From positions 34,502,816-34,566,815 of the forward strand of contig CM069606.1 in the NCBI GenBank assembly GCA_035771175.1: DNA of 64,000 nucleotides, written 5' to 3'. The notes under the pieces are model-generated. The model was not told where the DNA came from. It made no database searches and saw only the letters and a list, made by a program, of their open reading frames with translations. The stretch comes from Paratinospora sagittata. Taxonomy: Eukaryota; Streptophyta; Magnoliopsida; Ranunculales; Menispermaceae. Positions 12,066-24,102 of the stretch are shown here, piece after piece; the first letter of the stretch is position 1; the number at the start of each line of letters is the position of its first letter. The position numbers were made by a program, and so were the translations under genes.

Positions 12066-12422
12066 TGTTGGCATCCGTTCAAATTCCAAAATTGAAGAAA
12101 GTTAATGGGTATCAGTTTTTGGAAGATAAAGGGTCACCCACTTCCTTCTTTTAAGGCTGAACGTTGGGGAAGATAAAGGGTCACCCACTCCCTTCTTTTA
12201 AGGCTGAACGTTGGGGAAGATAAAGGGTCACCCACTCCATTCCCCACTTTTTTTGTTTTATTGCATTAAAATAGGGAGGCTTTTCAGCTGGTCCTTGTAC
12301 CCTATAAAAGAGTGCTTTGTATCTTTGTTTTTAAGCAAGTAAGAAAAACTTGAATAAAGATAGTTAAATTTCCCATTCTCTTTCTCCTTTTTATATTTTT
12401 GAGTGCTTTTTGTTTTCTAACA
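12066..12422 (+). repeat. Copia-1 3' LTR with extra 47-bp tandem unit
   Basis: 357 bp. It matches the 5' LTR except for about four substitutions and a second copy of the 47-bp GGCTGAACGTTGGGG... unit (about 12152-12245). It is preceded by the polypurine tract GAGGGGGCGAA. Confidence 0.93.
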
Positions 12423-12427
12423 ATGAG

Positions 12428-13204
12428 AACTTATGGGTAGAACTGAAGTATGAACGACTACCTGATTATTGCTACGGGTGTGGAAATCTTGATCATGTAT
12501 CAGCAGATTGTTGAGAAAAGGGTGAGGTGTCCAATTCTGTCTGATGAACAACAACAATTTGGCGAATGGCTTCGCGCCAACAATGAATATCGCAATCTAA
12601 AGCCACTGCAGCAAGTTACCATCCGCAATGGGAACACTGAATCTTCAAACCCGGGAAAGCAAGGTGATATGGGCGGTGGGTCGGTGGCCGGAGCCACCAC
12701 CTCCGGCCTTTTCGACCAAAAGACAATGGACATGGAGAAGCATGGGACGGTTACAGACGTATTTGGAAAGAATCCACGTAGCAACGGAGGTGGCGATAAT
12801 CTTGGGAATCATGACCTCATGCATGCACAAAAATCGGACCATAATATTGGAAAGGATTTTGCTAGCTTTCCAAAACAATCATGGAAAGGAAATAATGCCA
12901 AGTTACTCATTAAGGAAATGATTCCCATAATCCCCTCCAAGGATCACGGTCATTTTGATTTGAACTTGACGGTGAAGGGAAACTCTACTATTCATGTGAG
13001 CAAATCTAATATTGATAAGGGTAAGTCTGTGATTGTGGCGAAATCTCAAGATACTGCATTGGAAAAGCCGCCGGTTATCTCGACTCCAATACTGGCAACA
13101 GTGGAATCTCCTTTTATGCACATGACTCTAACAGTCGGTAACCAAAGCAGTGAGGTACGTATGGCAAGGGAATTAATAGGGGACGGTGTTGTACGTATGG
13201 AAGA
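12428..13204 (+). pseudogene. LINE-1 piece 2: ORF1 zinc knuckle and C-terminal half
   Basis: The frame opens with LWVELKYERLPDYCYGCG and a knuckle ending HVSADC, which is what follows DUF4283 in plant LINE ORF1. Directly after the knuckle there is a TGA and a frameshift near 12515. The reading then continues as EQQQFGEWLRA and about 200 low-complexity residues. It is cut at 13204 by the gypsy element and resumes at 27304. A polar tail without a recognised fold is usual for ORF1 C-termini. Confidence 0.8.
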
Positions 13205-14458
13205 TGAAACACCCAAATTCTTACCTTTCCCAAATCTCTTTTGTTTTATAAGAATAAGAGATTAGTATCATCGTAGAACTCGAGAATTATAAGGGTTACC
13301 ATTTTTTTCTCAATACATCAGGACATTCTAAATAAAGCCTGTAAATATTATTACATTTATAAGAAATTTACATAGTCACTTTGCCCACTCTTAGCCATCA
13401 TAATTACTATTTACAAAATATTTTATTTTTATATTATTATGCCTAACAACCTATCTGTCTTACTACTTCATATATATATTAAATAGAAAACCATGACTTA
13501 TATCTTTCTTTCTTACAGCCAAAAGGTCATGGTTTTTCTTATACACACATCAAGCTTTTTTCTTTTTTTTTTTCTATAAAAAAAACTACTATAATCCCTG
13601 CAAAACAACCTTCAAAAAGTCAGGTCAACATCACTACCATCACTTTTACTGGCACTACTAAATTTTGTACTAATTTCCTGAAGATGAAAATAAAGGGATG
13701 AGCAGAAGCTCAGTGGATCCCCTAATGAGTTCTACTTCTTATACTAGTTATTAAAGTAAATATATTCAAACAATATTAAGGTTAAAACTAAGCAATTCTA
13801 CAAAGTAAGCACACAATCAACCAATAAAGCACTGCTAACATAAATAACAACTTCAAGAAACTTCTCCAAAATCTCATCACGCTGCAATTAGCAATCCAAC
13901 AAGGGTTAGCGTACCCAAAACATCACTAGTGATAAAAATAACTGTGTGCAAGGAACCAAAAAATGCAAACCACAGGTTCCTTCCCACCTCGAGATTTCTG
14001 AAGTTTTGTCTTTATGTTGCACGATCTCTTCGTCCTCGACAGAATATCCTCGAAGTTTTCTTTTTAGAAGAAAGATAAAGTAAAAGAAGTTTTTGAAATG
14101 GTGATTAAGATTTTTTTTACTTTAACCTTGCCCCTATTTATAGGGGGTAAGAATTTTGCAATTTCTCCATTTCGTACTTAGTCATTTTCAGAAATGACTT
14201 TTATGTTCTAAAATATCTTTAATCTTATTGATGTTTTTTTTTAAATACCTAGATCTTTTAAGATATTGATACTTACGTCCTCTTTCCTAAATTTTCTTTA
14301 TCTTTTGAGATATTAACTTTTATGTCCTAAAATATATTTGATCTTTATCGATATCTTTGGTCTAAAATATCTGGATCTTTTAAGATATTGGCATTTACAT
14401 CCCTTGATTATTGAATGAGATTCTAATATTTAAGTGGATTTAGTTTGAGGGTATTACA
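13205..14458 (-). repeat. Gypsy 3' LTR
   Basis: 1,254 bp. On the minus strand it keeps a TATA-like CTATAAATAGG (plus 14131-14150). The other LTR has a changed base in this box. No ORF. Confidence 0.92.
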
Positions 14459-14476
14459 ATCTTTCCTCCTTTAAGA
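14459..14476 (-). other. Gypsy polypurine tract
   Basis: The minus strand reads TTAAAGGAGGAAAGAT directly before the 3' LTR. This is the expected plus-strand DNA primer of a gypsy element. Confidence 0.8.
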
Positions 14477-14556
14477 ATTTCGTCCTCGAAATTCATTTTC
14501 TACTTTTATCTTGCTACTGTTAATCTAAGTGACTATGGAAATGAATTTAGAAGTTA

Positions 14557-15117
14557 TTATTTTTTTATATTTATAATCTTACCAACGGAGGGCTCACCAT
14601 CTGAATCATACATAAGACCAGTGTTATCTACCACTTCCTCTGTGTATGCCATGTTCCATGGCTGCCAGGGATACTTGGTCGTACTTACCCTATTCTCTGT
14701 ATACAATTCTTCCATTTCTTTGGTAAAGGGTTGATTCACTAATTCAGTGCTTCTTTGTTCATTAACATATCCTTCTTGGGAGAAGTGTGGTAGTGTCACT
14801 GAATCTTGCTCGAACAACGGAAATGTGGCAAATATCTCTGAGGTTTTAGTTTCGTAGTGGTAAGGATAGTATGGTATGTCCTTGTACATAAGGACCTCAG
14901 GAGTAGGAACTAAAGCCTCTGGCTCCATAGGTGCTTCAATCTCTGAAACAACTTGATTGAAATTCTCCCAGTTGACATTATTATTATGTGGATGCTCGAT
15001 CAAGCCAGGAAATAGATTATTTTCTTGTACCCCAAGTGGTGCAGGATTATTAATTTGGTCTGGTGGTGGCACGAAGTTGGCTTCCCATTCAAAGGGTTTG
15101 AACTGGTTATAGTTCAT
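14557..15117 (-). CDS. Intact extra ORF between pol and 3' LTR of the gypsy element
   Basis: 186 codons on the same strand as the element, in the place where env-like or accessory ORFs lie. It begins MNYNQFKPFEWEANF and ends in a lysine-rich tail. It is acidic and rich in E, P, N and Y, with no transmembrane segment, signal peptide, zinc knuckle or catalytic motif that I can see. It has no stop, while the neighbouring pol is broken many times. I do not recognise the family. It could be a late accessory ORF, a captured host fragment, or chance. No splice or promoter signal shows how it would be expressed. Confidence 0.5.
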   Translation of the reverse strand: MNYNQFKPFEWEANFVPPPDQINNPAPLGVQENNLFPGLIEHPHNNNVNWENFNQVVSEIEAPMEPEALVPTPEVLMYKDIPYYPYHYETKTSEIFATFPLFEQDSVTLPHFSQEGYVNEQRSTELVNQPFTKEMEELYTENRVSTTKYPWQPWNMAYTEEVVDNTGLMYDSDGEPSVGKIINIKK

Positions 15118-15299
15118 TTGTCATCAATTTTATTGGTTAGTTGTAATATACATATAATTATAGGAACAATTGTATTTCCAATTAATTATATGACATTACT
15201 ATTCAAACTAACCATGTACACATGATTGAAATTATATATCAAGATATATATATCTTCATTCATATGCAAGTACATCAGCCATCAAGATGCACAAAAATA

Positions 15300-18200
15300 T
15301 CATGAAGATTTTGACATGTTATCAAATAATTCAGGGTATTTTTCTTTCATTGTTACTTCTAACTCCCAAGTTGCTTCTTCTATCCCATGATATCTCCAAA
15401 GTACTTTGACTAGCGGAATGGTTTTCCTTCGGAGTTGTTGTGTCTTGTTATCAAGTATTTGTATTGGACGTTCTTTGTATATGTTTCCTTTTTCAACTTG
15501 AATATAATTCCATGAAATAATATGCGAGGGATCCGAACGATACTTGCGGAGCATGAATCCATGAAAAACATCATGTATTCTTGCCATAGATACAGGTAAA
15601 TCAAGTTGGTAAGCTACCGGTCCAACTCTCTGCTTGATCTAAAAAAGTCCAATATATCGTGGTGATAACTTTCCTTTTGTCCCAAATCGTTGAACTCCTT
15701 TTATGGGTTGAACCTTTAGAAATACCCAATCCTTATCTTGAAACTCCAAAGGCTGGTGACGTCGGTCTGCATAACTATTTTGTCGGCTTTGTGCTATGCG
15801 AAGTCTATCTTTAATCACTTGGATTTTCTCACTTGTTTCTTTAATCAATTCTTACCCTAATTCTACTTTATCTGCCATATCCATCCAACAGACTGGTGAT
15901 CGAAAGGGCCTGTCATACATGGCTTCAAATGGTGCCATTTTAATGCTTGCCTGATAACTATTGTTATAGGCAAATTCGGCCAAATGTAAGTATTTGACCC
16001 AGCTTTCATGAAAATCCAGAACACAAGCACGAAGCATGTCTTCCAAAATTTGAATCACCCTTTTTGTTTGACCATCTATTTGAGGATGAAACGTTGTACT
16101 CATTGTGATTTTTGAACCCATCCTTTGTTGAAAACTTTTCCAGATGCGAGAGGTAAATATTGGATCTCGGTCACAAACAATTGTTTGTGGAATCCCATGA
16201 ACTTTTACTATCTCTGCCTCCTATAACTCAACTAGTTTGGCTGGAGTATCTGTTGATTTTATGGCCAAGAATCTGGCCATTTTGGTGAGCCTATCTACTA
16301 TGACCCATATTTTATTTTGCCCAGTTTGTGTTATAGGCAGAGCAGCAACAAAGTCCATTGCGATATTATCCCATTTCCATTCCCCTATTGGTAAAGGTTG
16401 CATCAATCCTGATGGTTTCCGATATTCAACATTTACCTGTTGACAGGTAAGGCATTTTGCTACATACTGAGCCACTTCCTTTTTCATTCCAGTAAACCAA
16501 AATTGTCGCTTGAGATCATGATACATCTTGTCTCCACCAGGGTGCATAGCAAACTTGGATAAATGTGCTTAATCCAAAATCTGTTTCGTAGATCTACGTC
16601 ATGTGGAAGGTAGATTCGTTTTTTGTACAATACTGTACCATCTGTTGCCAACGTCCAGTGTCCAAGATTTTGTTGTTGTTGTAGCCGTGCCTTCTTTTCT
16701 TGTAATTCTGAGTCATTGGCTTGAGTTGTCTTTATCTTTTTTATCAATTCGGATTGAATGCTAATGCTATGAAGTGAGACAAGTGAAGGTCTCGTTTCCA
16801 TATGCAAGCCATATTGATCAATTTTCGATATCATGTGCCATTGAGATAATGTCATTGCTCTTACCTCAGCATGAGATTTTCTGCTAAGAGCATCGGCTGC
16901 CACATTTGCTTTGCCCGCATGGTATTAAAGAGTAAAGTCATAATCTTTCAAAAATTCAATCCATCGTCTTTGCTTAAGGTTTAAATCTCGTTGTGTATAG
17001 ATGTACCTTAAGCTTTGACGGTCGGAGAAGATTTCGATTTTCTCACCATAAAGGTAATGTCGCCAAAGCTTTAAAGCGAATACCACTGTTGCAAGTTCTA
17101 AGTCATGAGTGGGATAGTTCCTTTCATGAGCCTTTAGTTGTCGAGATCCATAGGCAATGACATGCCCATCTTGCATTTAATACAGCTCATAACCCATTAA
17201 GCGATGCATCAGTGTAAAAAGTATATTCTCTTCCACTAATAGGTGTTGTAGTTAATCTTCGTTTCAACTCCTGAAATGATTTTTTGCAGTCCTGATTCCA
17301 AATGAATGGAATTCCCTTTCTTGTTAGCTGAGTCATAGGTTCTGCCAATTTTGAAAAATCTTGGATGAACCTACGATAATACCCAGCTAGACCGAGAAAG
17401 CTCCAGATCTCCGTGACGTTAGCAGGTTGCTTCCAATTAGTAACAGCTTCCACTTTGGAGGGATTTACTTAAATGCCTTTTTCAGACACAATGTGGCCTA
17501 AGAATTTGACTTCAGAAACCCAAAACTCACATTTATTGAACTTAGCATACAACTGATGAGCTTGTAGGGTTTCTAAACTGTTCTTAGGTGTCTTGCATGA
17601 TTTTCTTCCATCGATGAATATACCAAGATATCATCAATAAATACTACCACAAATTTGTCCAGGTATGGTCGAAATATTCGATGCATAAGATCCATGAAGG
17701 CGGCCGGGGAATTTGTTAAATCGAACGACATTACTAGAAACTCGTAATGGTTGTATCTGGTTCGAAAAGAAGTTTTATGGATGTCTTCCTCTTTGATTCT
17801 CAGTTGATGATAGTCGGATCATAGATCCATCTTAGAAAAATATCGAGCACCTCGTAATTGATCGAAAAGGTCATCAATGCGAGGCAAAAGATATTTGTTT
17901 TTTATGGTTGCTTGGTTTAACTTTCGATAGTCTACGCACATTCAAAATGTGTCGTCTTTCTTTTTAAGGAATAGTATTGGAGCTCCCCATGGCGAAGTAA
18001 TTTTTCGCATAAATCCTTTCAATTCCAAATCCCATAATTGCTTATCTAATTCCACTAACTCGGTGTGAGCCATTCGATAAGGTGGAATAGATATTAGAGT
18101 AGTTTTGGGCATTAATTTGATTTCAAAATCAAATTCTCTAGCCGGTGATAACCCAGGTAAATCATCAAGGAATACTGTGGGAAAATCTCGTACCACTAGT

Positions 18201-19279
18201 AAATTACTGATCCTTACCCTAGAATGATGTTTAGTATCATCCACCTTTGTTTCTTCTAGAGTTGGGTCTCCCTTGAAATGCATTTTAAGAGCTGTTACAA
18301 TTGATCTGGGGTATCTGAATTGTGAACCTTGGATTTTAAGAATGGTTTGGTTTGGTAGGGTTACATAGACTCGCTTTTTGTGACAATCGATCTTGGCATT
18401 AATCGAACTTAACCAATTCATTCCTAAGATTACGTCATATTCTTCTATACTAAGGACCAAAAAATTAATGAGAAAAAGTTCATCCTAGAATCTAAGCTCA
18501 CAACGGGAACATTTTTGTGTAAGTTCTACCCCTGTTCCTACAGGTGTGGTTACCAGTATTTTATTTTATATTGGTTCTATTGCCAATCCAAGTTGTTGAA
18601 CTACCGCTGGAGTAATAAATGAGTGAGTAGATCTTGTATTGAACAATACTCGAACTTTAGAATTAAATAAGGGAAAGATACCTTCCACCACCATTGTATC
18701 CTTTTGTTCATGCCCCGTTGCTGCATAGACACATCCTTGTGGTCGTTGATTCATCGGTTGAGGCAGCTGGTTAGGCTGCCTTGGTGGTGGTGGTTGTGCG
18801 GCTTAAGTCGGTTGACAATTTTGAGGTTGGCGACAATTCCTTGCAATATGGCCTGTTTGACCACATTTAAAACATTTCCTTGGATCAAGTTGCAAATCTT
18901 GATTCATAGGCTACCACTGATTTTTCCTAATTTGTCCATGCCTCTTCATGTTTCCTTGTCATGAAAACTAACTGTGTTGGCCTTGATAGCTCGGCATCAC
19001 TACTTGTTGAGGTTCCTGGTTTCCCATTTTTTGTCTTGGGGCGTTTGGTGTTCCGAAGTTGTTTTTCCGCTGAAATTTCCCTACATTCCCTTCTCCTTGA
19101 GGAGAAAATAATATTTTCCCCTTGTTCTTCCTCTGCTCTTGTTGTTTTTCTTGTTCGAATTGCATTGCTCGATTAACAGTTTTTCTAAACTTTTTCACCT
19201 TTAGAATGGATAATACTTGTCTTAACTCAAGCCGAAGTCCATTATAGAACTTTTTTCGCTTTGTCCTGTGGTTCATCAT
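15300..19279 (-). pseudogene. Gypsy gag(partial)-pol, multiply broken
   Basis: Reading right to left: gag C-terminus with many K/Q/E (18968-19279), CCHC knuckle CFKCGQTGHIARNC (~18835-18880), protease region (18566-18760), reverse transcriptase (about 18300-17460) with FIDD at ~17629-17641, RNase H (17453-16925) with TDASLNG, integrase with an HPGG zinc-binding stretch (~16547-16440) and core to 15852, and a chromodomain-like C-terminus (15587-15300) with the MLRKY stretch seen in Del/Tekay-type chromoviruses. Stops or shifts occur in most domains. The protease site reads NTR where the family has D-[ST]-G (18632-18640), so the enzyme is dead. The gag N-terminal part is absent. Confidence 0.88.
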
Positions 19280-20778
19280 GATGAATTATTATTTAGTACA
19301 TTTAGATGAATTACTATGATTAGGTACCCACCTAGATTCTAGGCTCAAGATAGGGAGTTTATTTCTATTCCATTTACTGAGGTTGTATTTTGGGTGAAGG
19401 TTTAAAAGTCAAATCATGTAGGCCCTTGAATCATATACTTCTTTTTTTTTTAAAATAAATATTAATAATATACCTTTGAAATACATTTTCAAAATTCATT
19501 TTTGGTGATTTCTTTAGAACATATATTTTTCATTACAAATAAATACAACCTTCAATGATTTGGCACCGAAATATGACCAAGTGTTTTTAGTTAGAATATT
19601 ATTTACTTGGTCTATTTCTCTAGTTTATTGGCATTATGTTTTTCGCTTATACAAGTTTTGCGAATGATCATAATTGTCTAGTGGATAGTAAGTATCCATC
19701 AAATTTGTACGTCATATACCGTTCGAATTTAAGGATAATTATTATCAACTATCTTTTCTAATATTCACCACATAATGGTCACAGGGTATTCACTTCTCAA
19801 GTCTTTAAATCACGAGTCACATCAGAAAGTGTCTCATACCACTCCTAATATGATCATAATTAAAATTCTTGAGTCATTAGTTCCCCATCAATCATGGTCT
19901 CTAACAAACAAACAAGCGATAATATTTAATTTATTTAATTTATACATTACAAGGAATGGCTTTACTAATTGCCCACTCCATTTTTATTTTATTTTTTTGA
20001 TCTTTTTGAAGGAATTTTACCTTTTCTAACAAAATTTGGAATTTTTTTTTCACCTTCACTTCTACCTCTTGTTTATAGTGTTAGAGAATTAAAAGTTATG
20101 TAAGGTCTCTCTCTGTATATATATATCAAGATCTTTGTCTATAAATACTAAGTCTATGTATTATCTATAATTGTTATATATAATTACTAATTTCTTCATT
20201 TATTAGGGAAATACATATTTGTATCTTCCTCTTTCCCCAAAGAGTGTGCATTACTATAAAATTACCTCTTAAATAAACTTATCCTTGTATCAGGATTAAT
20301 AATAATAAAAGAAGTAATTATATAGAGATGATTTCATATTAGTATACCATATTAATTAATGTAAATTAATATTTAATAGACATTACACCAAAAGTAATAT
20401 TTTATGAGCGTATATTATAATTTAAGAGCAAAGTACGTAATTCCATAAAACTATTAAAAAAAAAACTTAATTGATAAGATCTTGATTTTGTAATATGAAT
20501 ATTCATATTATTAAATTACAATGTTCATAGTAGTATTACTTTCATATTAATATTATTATAGTCACTGATATAGTTTGAATAATTTATGATGACTAACTTA
20601 TCAATTATGTTTATTTGCTTCTTTAATTATTATTATTAATTAATTTCTATATTTTGATTGCAACAGATATGTGGGCCAATAGTAATTGGCCAACTATTTG
20701 CCTAACTTGCTAGGCTAGGTAATCAAGAAAGCTTTGATTGCCATAGATATGTGGCCCAATAGTTGTTGGGCTTATTTG
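19280..20778. other. Gypsy internal DNA without gag N-terminus
   Basis: AT-rich and non-coding. The N-terminal gag expected here is not found on either strand, so it has been lost or replaced. Near the right end a ~95-bp stretch is duplicated in tandem (about 20655-20739 and 20740-20778, the second copy continuing beyond the Mutator-like insertion at 25272). Nothing else was recognised. Confidence 0.5.
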
Positions 20779-21059
20779 GGGTTTTTGACGAGATTACTAC
20801 AAATTTTAAAAAAAAATTTATAAATATCATCAAAATCTAAATATTGACCCATTTATCTTAGTTTAATTAGTCAACACCCAATCAGCAAATGATGTGGCCA
20901 CATTTAAAATTTGGATATGTTGACTGGGCGCCACCTACGATTTTTTTTTTTGAATGTGGCCGCAGAAGGCGTCTTTAAAGAGACGCCTTCCTAAAAATAA
21001 AATAAAAAAATAAAAATAAAAATAAAAAGTTGCAACGGAAGGCGTTTTTCCTCAAAAAA

Positions 21060-21470
21060 AAAATCATAAGTTGCAGCAAGTAAGGTCTATTGACCCCACA
21101 AACCCTAACCCTTCCCTCACTTCCCTCCCTTCCTCGCAGCCGTCGCCGGAAGTTTCATCACTCACCTCTCTGCTCGCTCTCTCTCACTCTCCCTGTTGTG
21201 CTCTTTTTGTCGATCTCACTCTCTCTCGCCCTATCTCTCACTCTCTCTCACTCACTATTTTGCCCTCTCTCACTCTTCACTCGCTTTCTTTCTTCCTCTT
21301 TCATTCTATCTCGCCATCGCTCCCTTGTCCTGTCACTCTCGATCTCAACATCTTCCCTCTCTCTTTGTCTCTCTCTCTATATCTCGCCTCTCTCTCTCCC
21401 TGTCATTTGCATTTCTACTTCTTGCTTGTTACAACGCCTCCATCAAATTATTTTATTTGATTGGGTAAGT
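21060..21470 (+). other. CT-rich leader of the MULE
   Basis: It starts with ACCCTAACCCTTCCCTC, contains GCAGCCGTCGCCGG, then long CTCTCT tracts. It ends at a GTAAGTTT donor-like site (~21464). It looks like a plant 5' UTR. The three long overlapping ORFs here are Ser/Leu repeats from the CT tract and were not called. Confidence 0.5.
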
Positions 21471-21945
21471 TTATATTTAATTTTTTTTATGGTTTTTGTA
21501 ACTTGTGTATTTTTTTTTTTGATGAGTTCTATAAATCACATATGTTGTAGGTGTTTGGAGTCAATGTCAAAGTGTGCAAGATTGCGAAGACATCTCATGT
21601 GAGAATCAGGTATATAATAATTTGATTTTGTTGTTTATATTATTTTATTAGCAATTAGTCACCTAAAAATAACGTCTCCATCCAATTATTTTATTTGATT
21701 GGATAAGTTTTTATTTATTCATTTTTTAAGGTTTTTGTAACTTGTGTTTTTTTTTTTGATGAGTTGTATAAATCATTTGGATCAAATGACTAATTTGATT
21801 TTATTTTTCACGTATGTTGTAGGAGTTTGAAGTAGACGTCAAAGTGTGCAAGATTGCGAAAACCTCTTAAGTGAGAATTAAGTATATAATAATTTGATTT
21901 TGTTGTTTAGATTATTTTATTAGCAATTGGTCACATAAAAATAAC
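21433..21945 (+). repeat. Tandem duplication of an intron-exon-like block
   Basis: The block from ACGCCTCCATCAAATTATTT (~21433) to about 21670 is repeated at about 21671-21945, and the third start of the unit follows. Each copy contains TGTTGTAGG then a short CAAAGTGTGCAAGATTGCGA segment then a GTATATAAT donor-like end. This suggests a duplicated small exon with its introns. Confidence 0.7.
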
Positions 21946-22500
21946 GCCTCCATCAAATTATTTTATTTAATGTTAGAAACATATTATATTTGAATATATA
22001 TCCAAAATGGATTTAATTAAAAAAAAATTGATGAGTTCAATTAAAAAAATTGTGCATCATAATCAACATTTTAAAATTTGTGCAACATATATACATATGA
22101 AATTACCCATCAAATAATTGTTGAATCATTGAAAATAAAAAATAGAAAAATAACTCACATATGAAATTAATTATCCATCACTTATGCATGGTCATGTGCT
22201 TCTATCTGCATAAGTTTTGTTTAAAGTTATTGAAAAATATTTTATATGTTAACAATTAGTTCAACTAAATGCTTTTACTATCATATAATTAATTCTATTT
22301 GTGGCACTTATTTTTGTTTCAGAAAAGATTTTGCCTCCTTAACTAATTCACTTCAAGTGGTCCGTGATTATATTATTCAATCTTTGGGAAGGTCCAAGGT
22401 TAATTACATTTTTTTTAATTGTTACTTTGTTGAAATCTTAGGCTTTTATTTCATATTTAATTTGAGGGAATGACGATTGTATTTTGTTTGTTACGTCCAG

Positions 22501-24102
22501 ATGACCGATAGTTTTGTTTCTGTAATATGCTATAGTTTTGGTTTTGTAGTACATAGTCTGCGAGGTGCATCATACGATAGACCGCCAGTCGGGGTTGTAA
22601 GAGTTCGATTAGACATTGGTCTTGAAGAATTTGAAAGGGCTATTCGAGGTGCATTAGGAATTTTAATTTGTGCAACGATCAATATCACCTATAGATATCG
22701 TTTGTTTTTTGGCGATAAGGATTTCAATTATGCGGTGGTTCCGATTAGAACTGAGAAGGCGCTAATAATATGGAGGTGTATGTAGAAGTTGTTGGTGGAA
22801 ATCCAACCCAAGGTTGTCAAACGGGAAGTCACCGAAGCCATGTGAATTTTGGCGGTCATAGTGCACGAAAATCAATGAAGAACATTGGTTCGAGTATAAC
22901 TTCACCTATTGATGTTGCAATCGAATACATGTCCAATGATTTTGAAGATGCTAGTCCTTCCAATGTACATTTGTCTGATGATGATTTCAATTATGAAGAC
23001 GACAATGCCCACCTCGACGAAGACAGTGATGAAAATAGTGATGACGATGTTGGACATGAGATGTCTAATTTTGTTAATATGCGTGATACTTTGTTGAGGG
23101 TAATTGAACATGATGGGTCATGTACGCATCGCTAGTACGAGAAGATAGCAATGGGATAAGCATTGAGGAAACTGAGTTACAAGACACTAAGTTGCATAGT
23201 ATGGGGATACACCACAACCTACCATGGCAAGTTTTGAGGCTCCATCACCGAATTTCATGGAACTTAATCATCAAGCTATGACCCCATTATCAGACAACCA
23301 TGATAGCATATCTATGGGGTAAAACGAGTCACAAGGTCTTTGCAGAGGACTCACATTTCTTAGTAAGGAAGACTTGCAACGTAGAGTAAAATGATGTTGC
23401 ATAGCCAAGCAACAAGAATATGTCTTGGTCGATTCAGAACCCGACTTCTGGTCAATTAGGTGTAAGAAATGGAAAGACGGTTGCCATGGAGGCTAAGGGC
23501 TTCTAAACGCAAGAAATCTCATTCTCACGCACGTGTTTTCGCCCAAATGTCGCAAGATCATAGACAGTTGGATTTAAAGCTAATATATCGCGAGATATTT
23601 GATATTGTAAAGCGAGATCCTTCTCTTTCTGTGTCAGTGCTACATCAAGTAATTAAAAATAATTACAAATATGATGTGCATTACAGAAAAGAGTGGCGTG
23701 CAAAAAAAAAAGGTGATAGAGAAGATATTTGGTGATTGGGAAGGATCGTATAACCTGCTCCAAAAGGGGATGGATGCGTTGAATGCTAGTAATCCAGGTT
23801 CACACGCATTTGTAGATCACTACGAACCTGATAACAATGGTACTACCACATTTCATCGTTCTTTTTGGGCTTTTTTCCCTCAATTGAGGATTTTAAGCAT
23901 TGTAGGCCTATCATACAAATAGATGGTATACACTTATATGGAAAATACCGTGGTAAGTTGCTCATCGTCACAAGAATTGATGCAACCAGTCTCATATTCC
24001 CTCTCACATTTGCTATTGTTCATCAAGAAAATATTGACAACTGGGCTTGGTTTCTCAAGAAGCTTCGTTATAGCGTGACGAACAGGAAGCTTCGTTATAG
24101 CA
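22501..24102 (+). pseudogene. MULE transposase (MuDR-type), truncated
   Basis: Pieces in order: an N-terminal MuDR-like region starting MTDSFVSVIC (22501), followed by a D/E-rich stretch (~22930-23080); the plant MuDR DNA-binding region with LSKEDLQRRVK (~23345) and IRCKKW (~23460); then the MULE transposase core with SFWAFFP (~23858) and IQIDGIHLYGKYRGKLL (~23917), where the D is the first residue of the DDE triad. Several stops and frameshifts separate the pieces. The reading ends after WFLKKLRYSV at the edge of the tandem array, so the second half of the catalytic domain is missing. The element cannot make an active enzyme. Confidence 0.82.

Larger units (their letters stand above)
7740..12422 (+). 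mobile_element. Copia-1, complete Ty1/copia element with TSD
   Basis: Both ends are TGTTGGCATCC...TTTTCTAACA, flanked by ATGAG at 7735-7739 and 12423-12427. The 5' LTR is 7740-8050. The primer-binding site TGGTATCAGAG (initiator-Met tRNA type) starts at 8052. The single gag-pol frame is 8068-12051, a GAGGGGG polypurine tract ends just before 12066, and the 3' LTR is 12066-12422. The LTRs differ by about four substitutions, a one-base T-run change and one 47-bp unit, so the insertion is fairly recent. It sits inside LINE-1 ORF1. Confidence 0.95.

Noticed and set aside
21071..21602. Three long overlapping + strand ORFs (90-170 codons)
   Set aside because: They are Ser/Leu/Pro translations of a CT-rich tract in three frames; a UTR-like leader explains them better.
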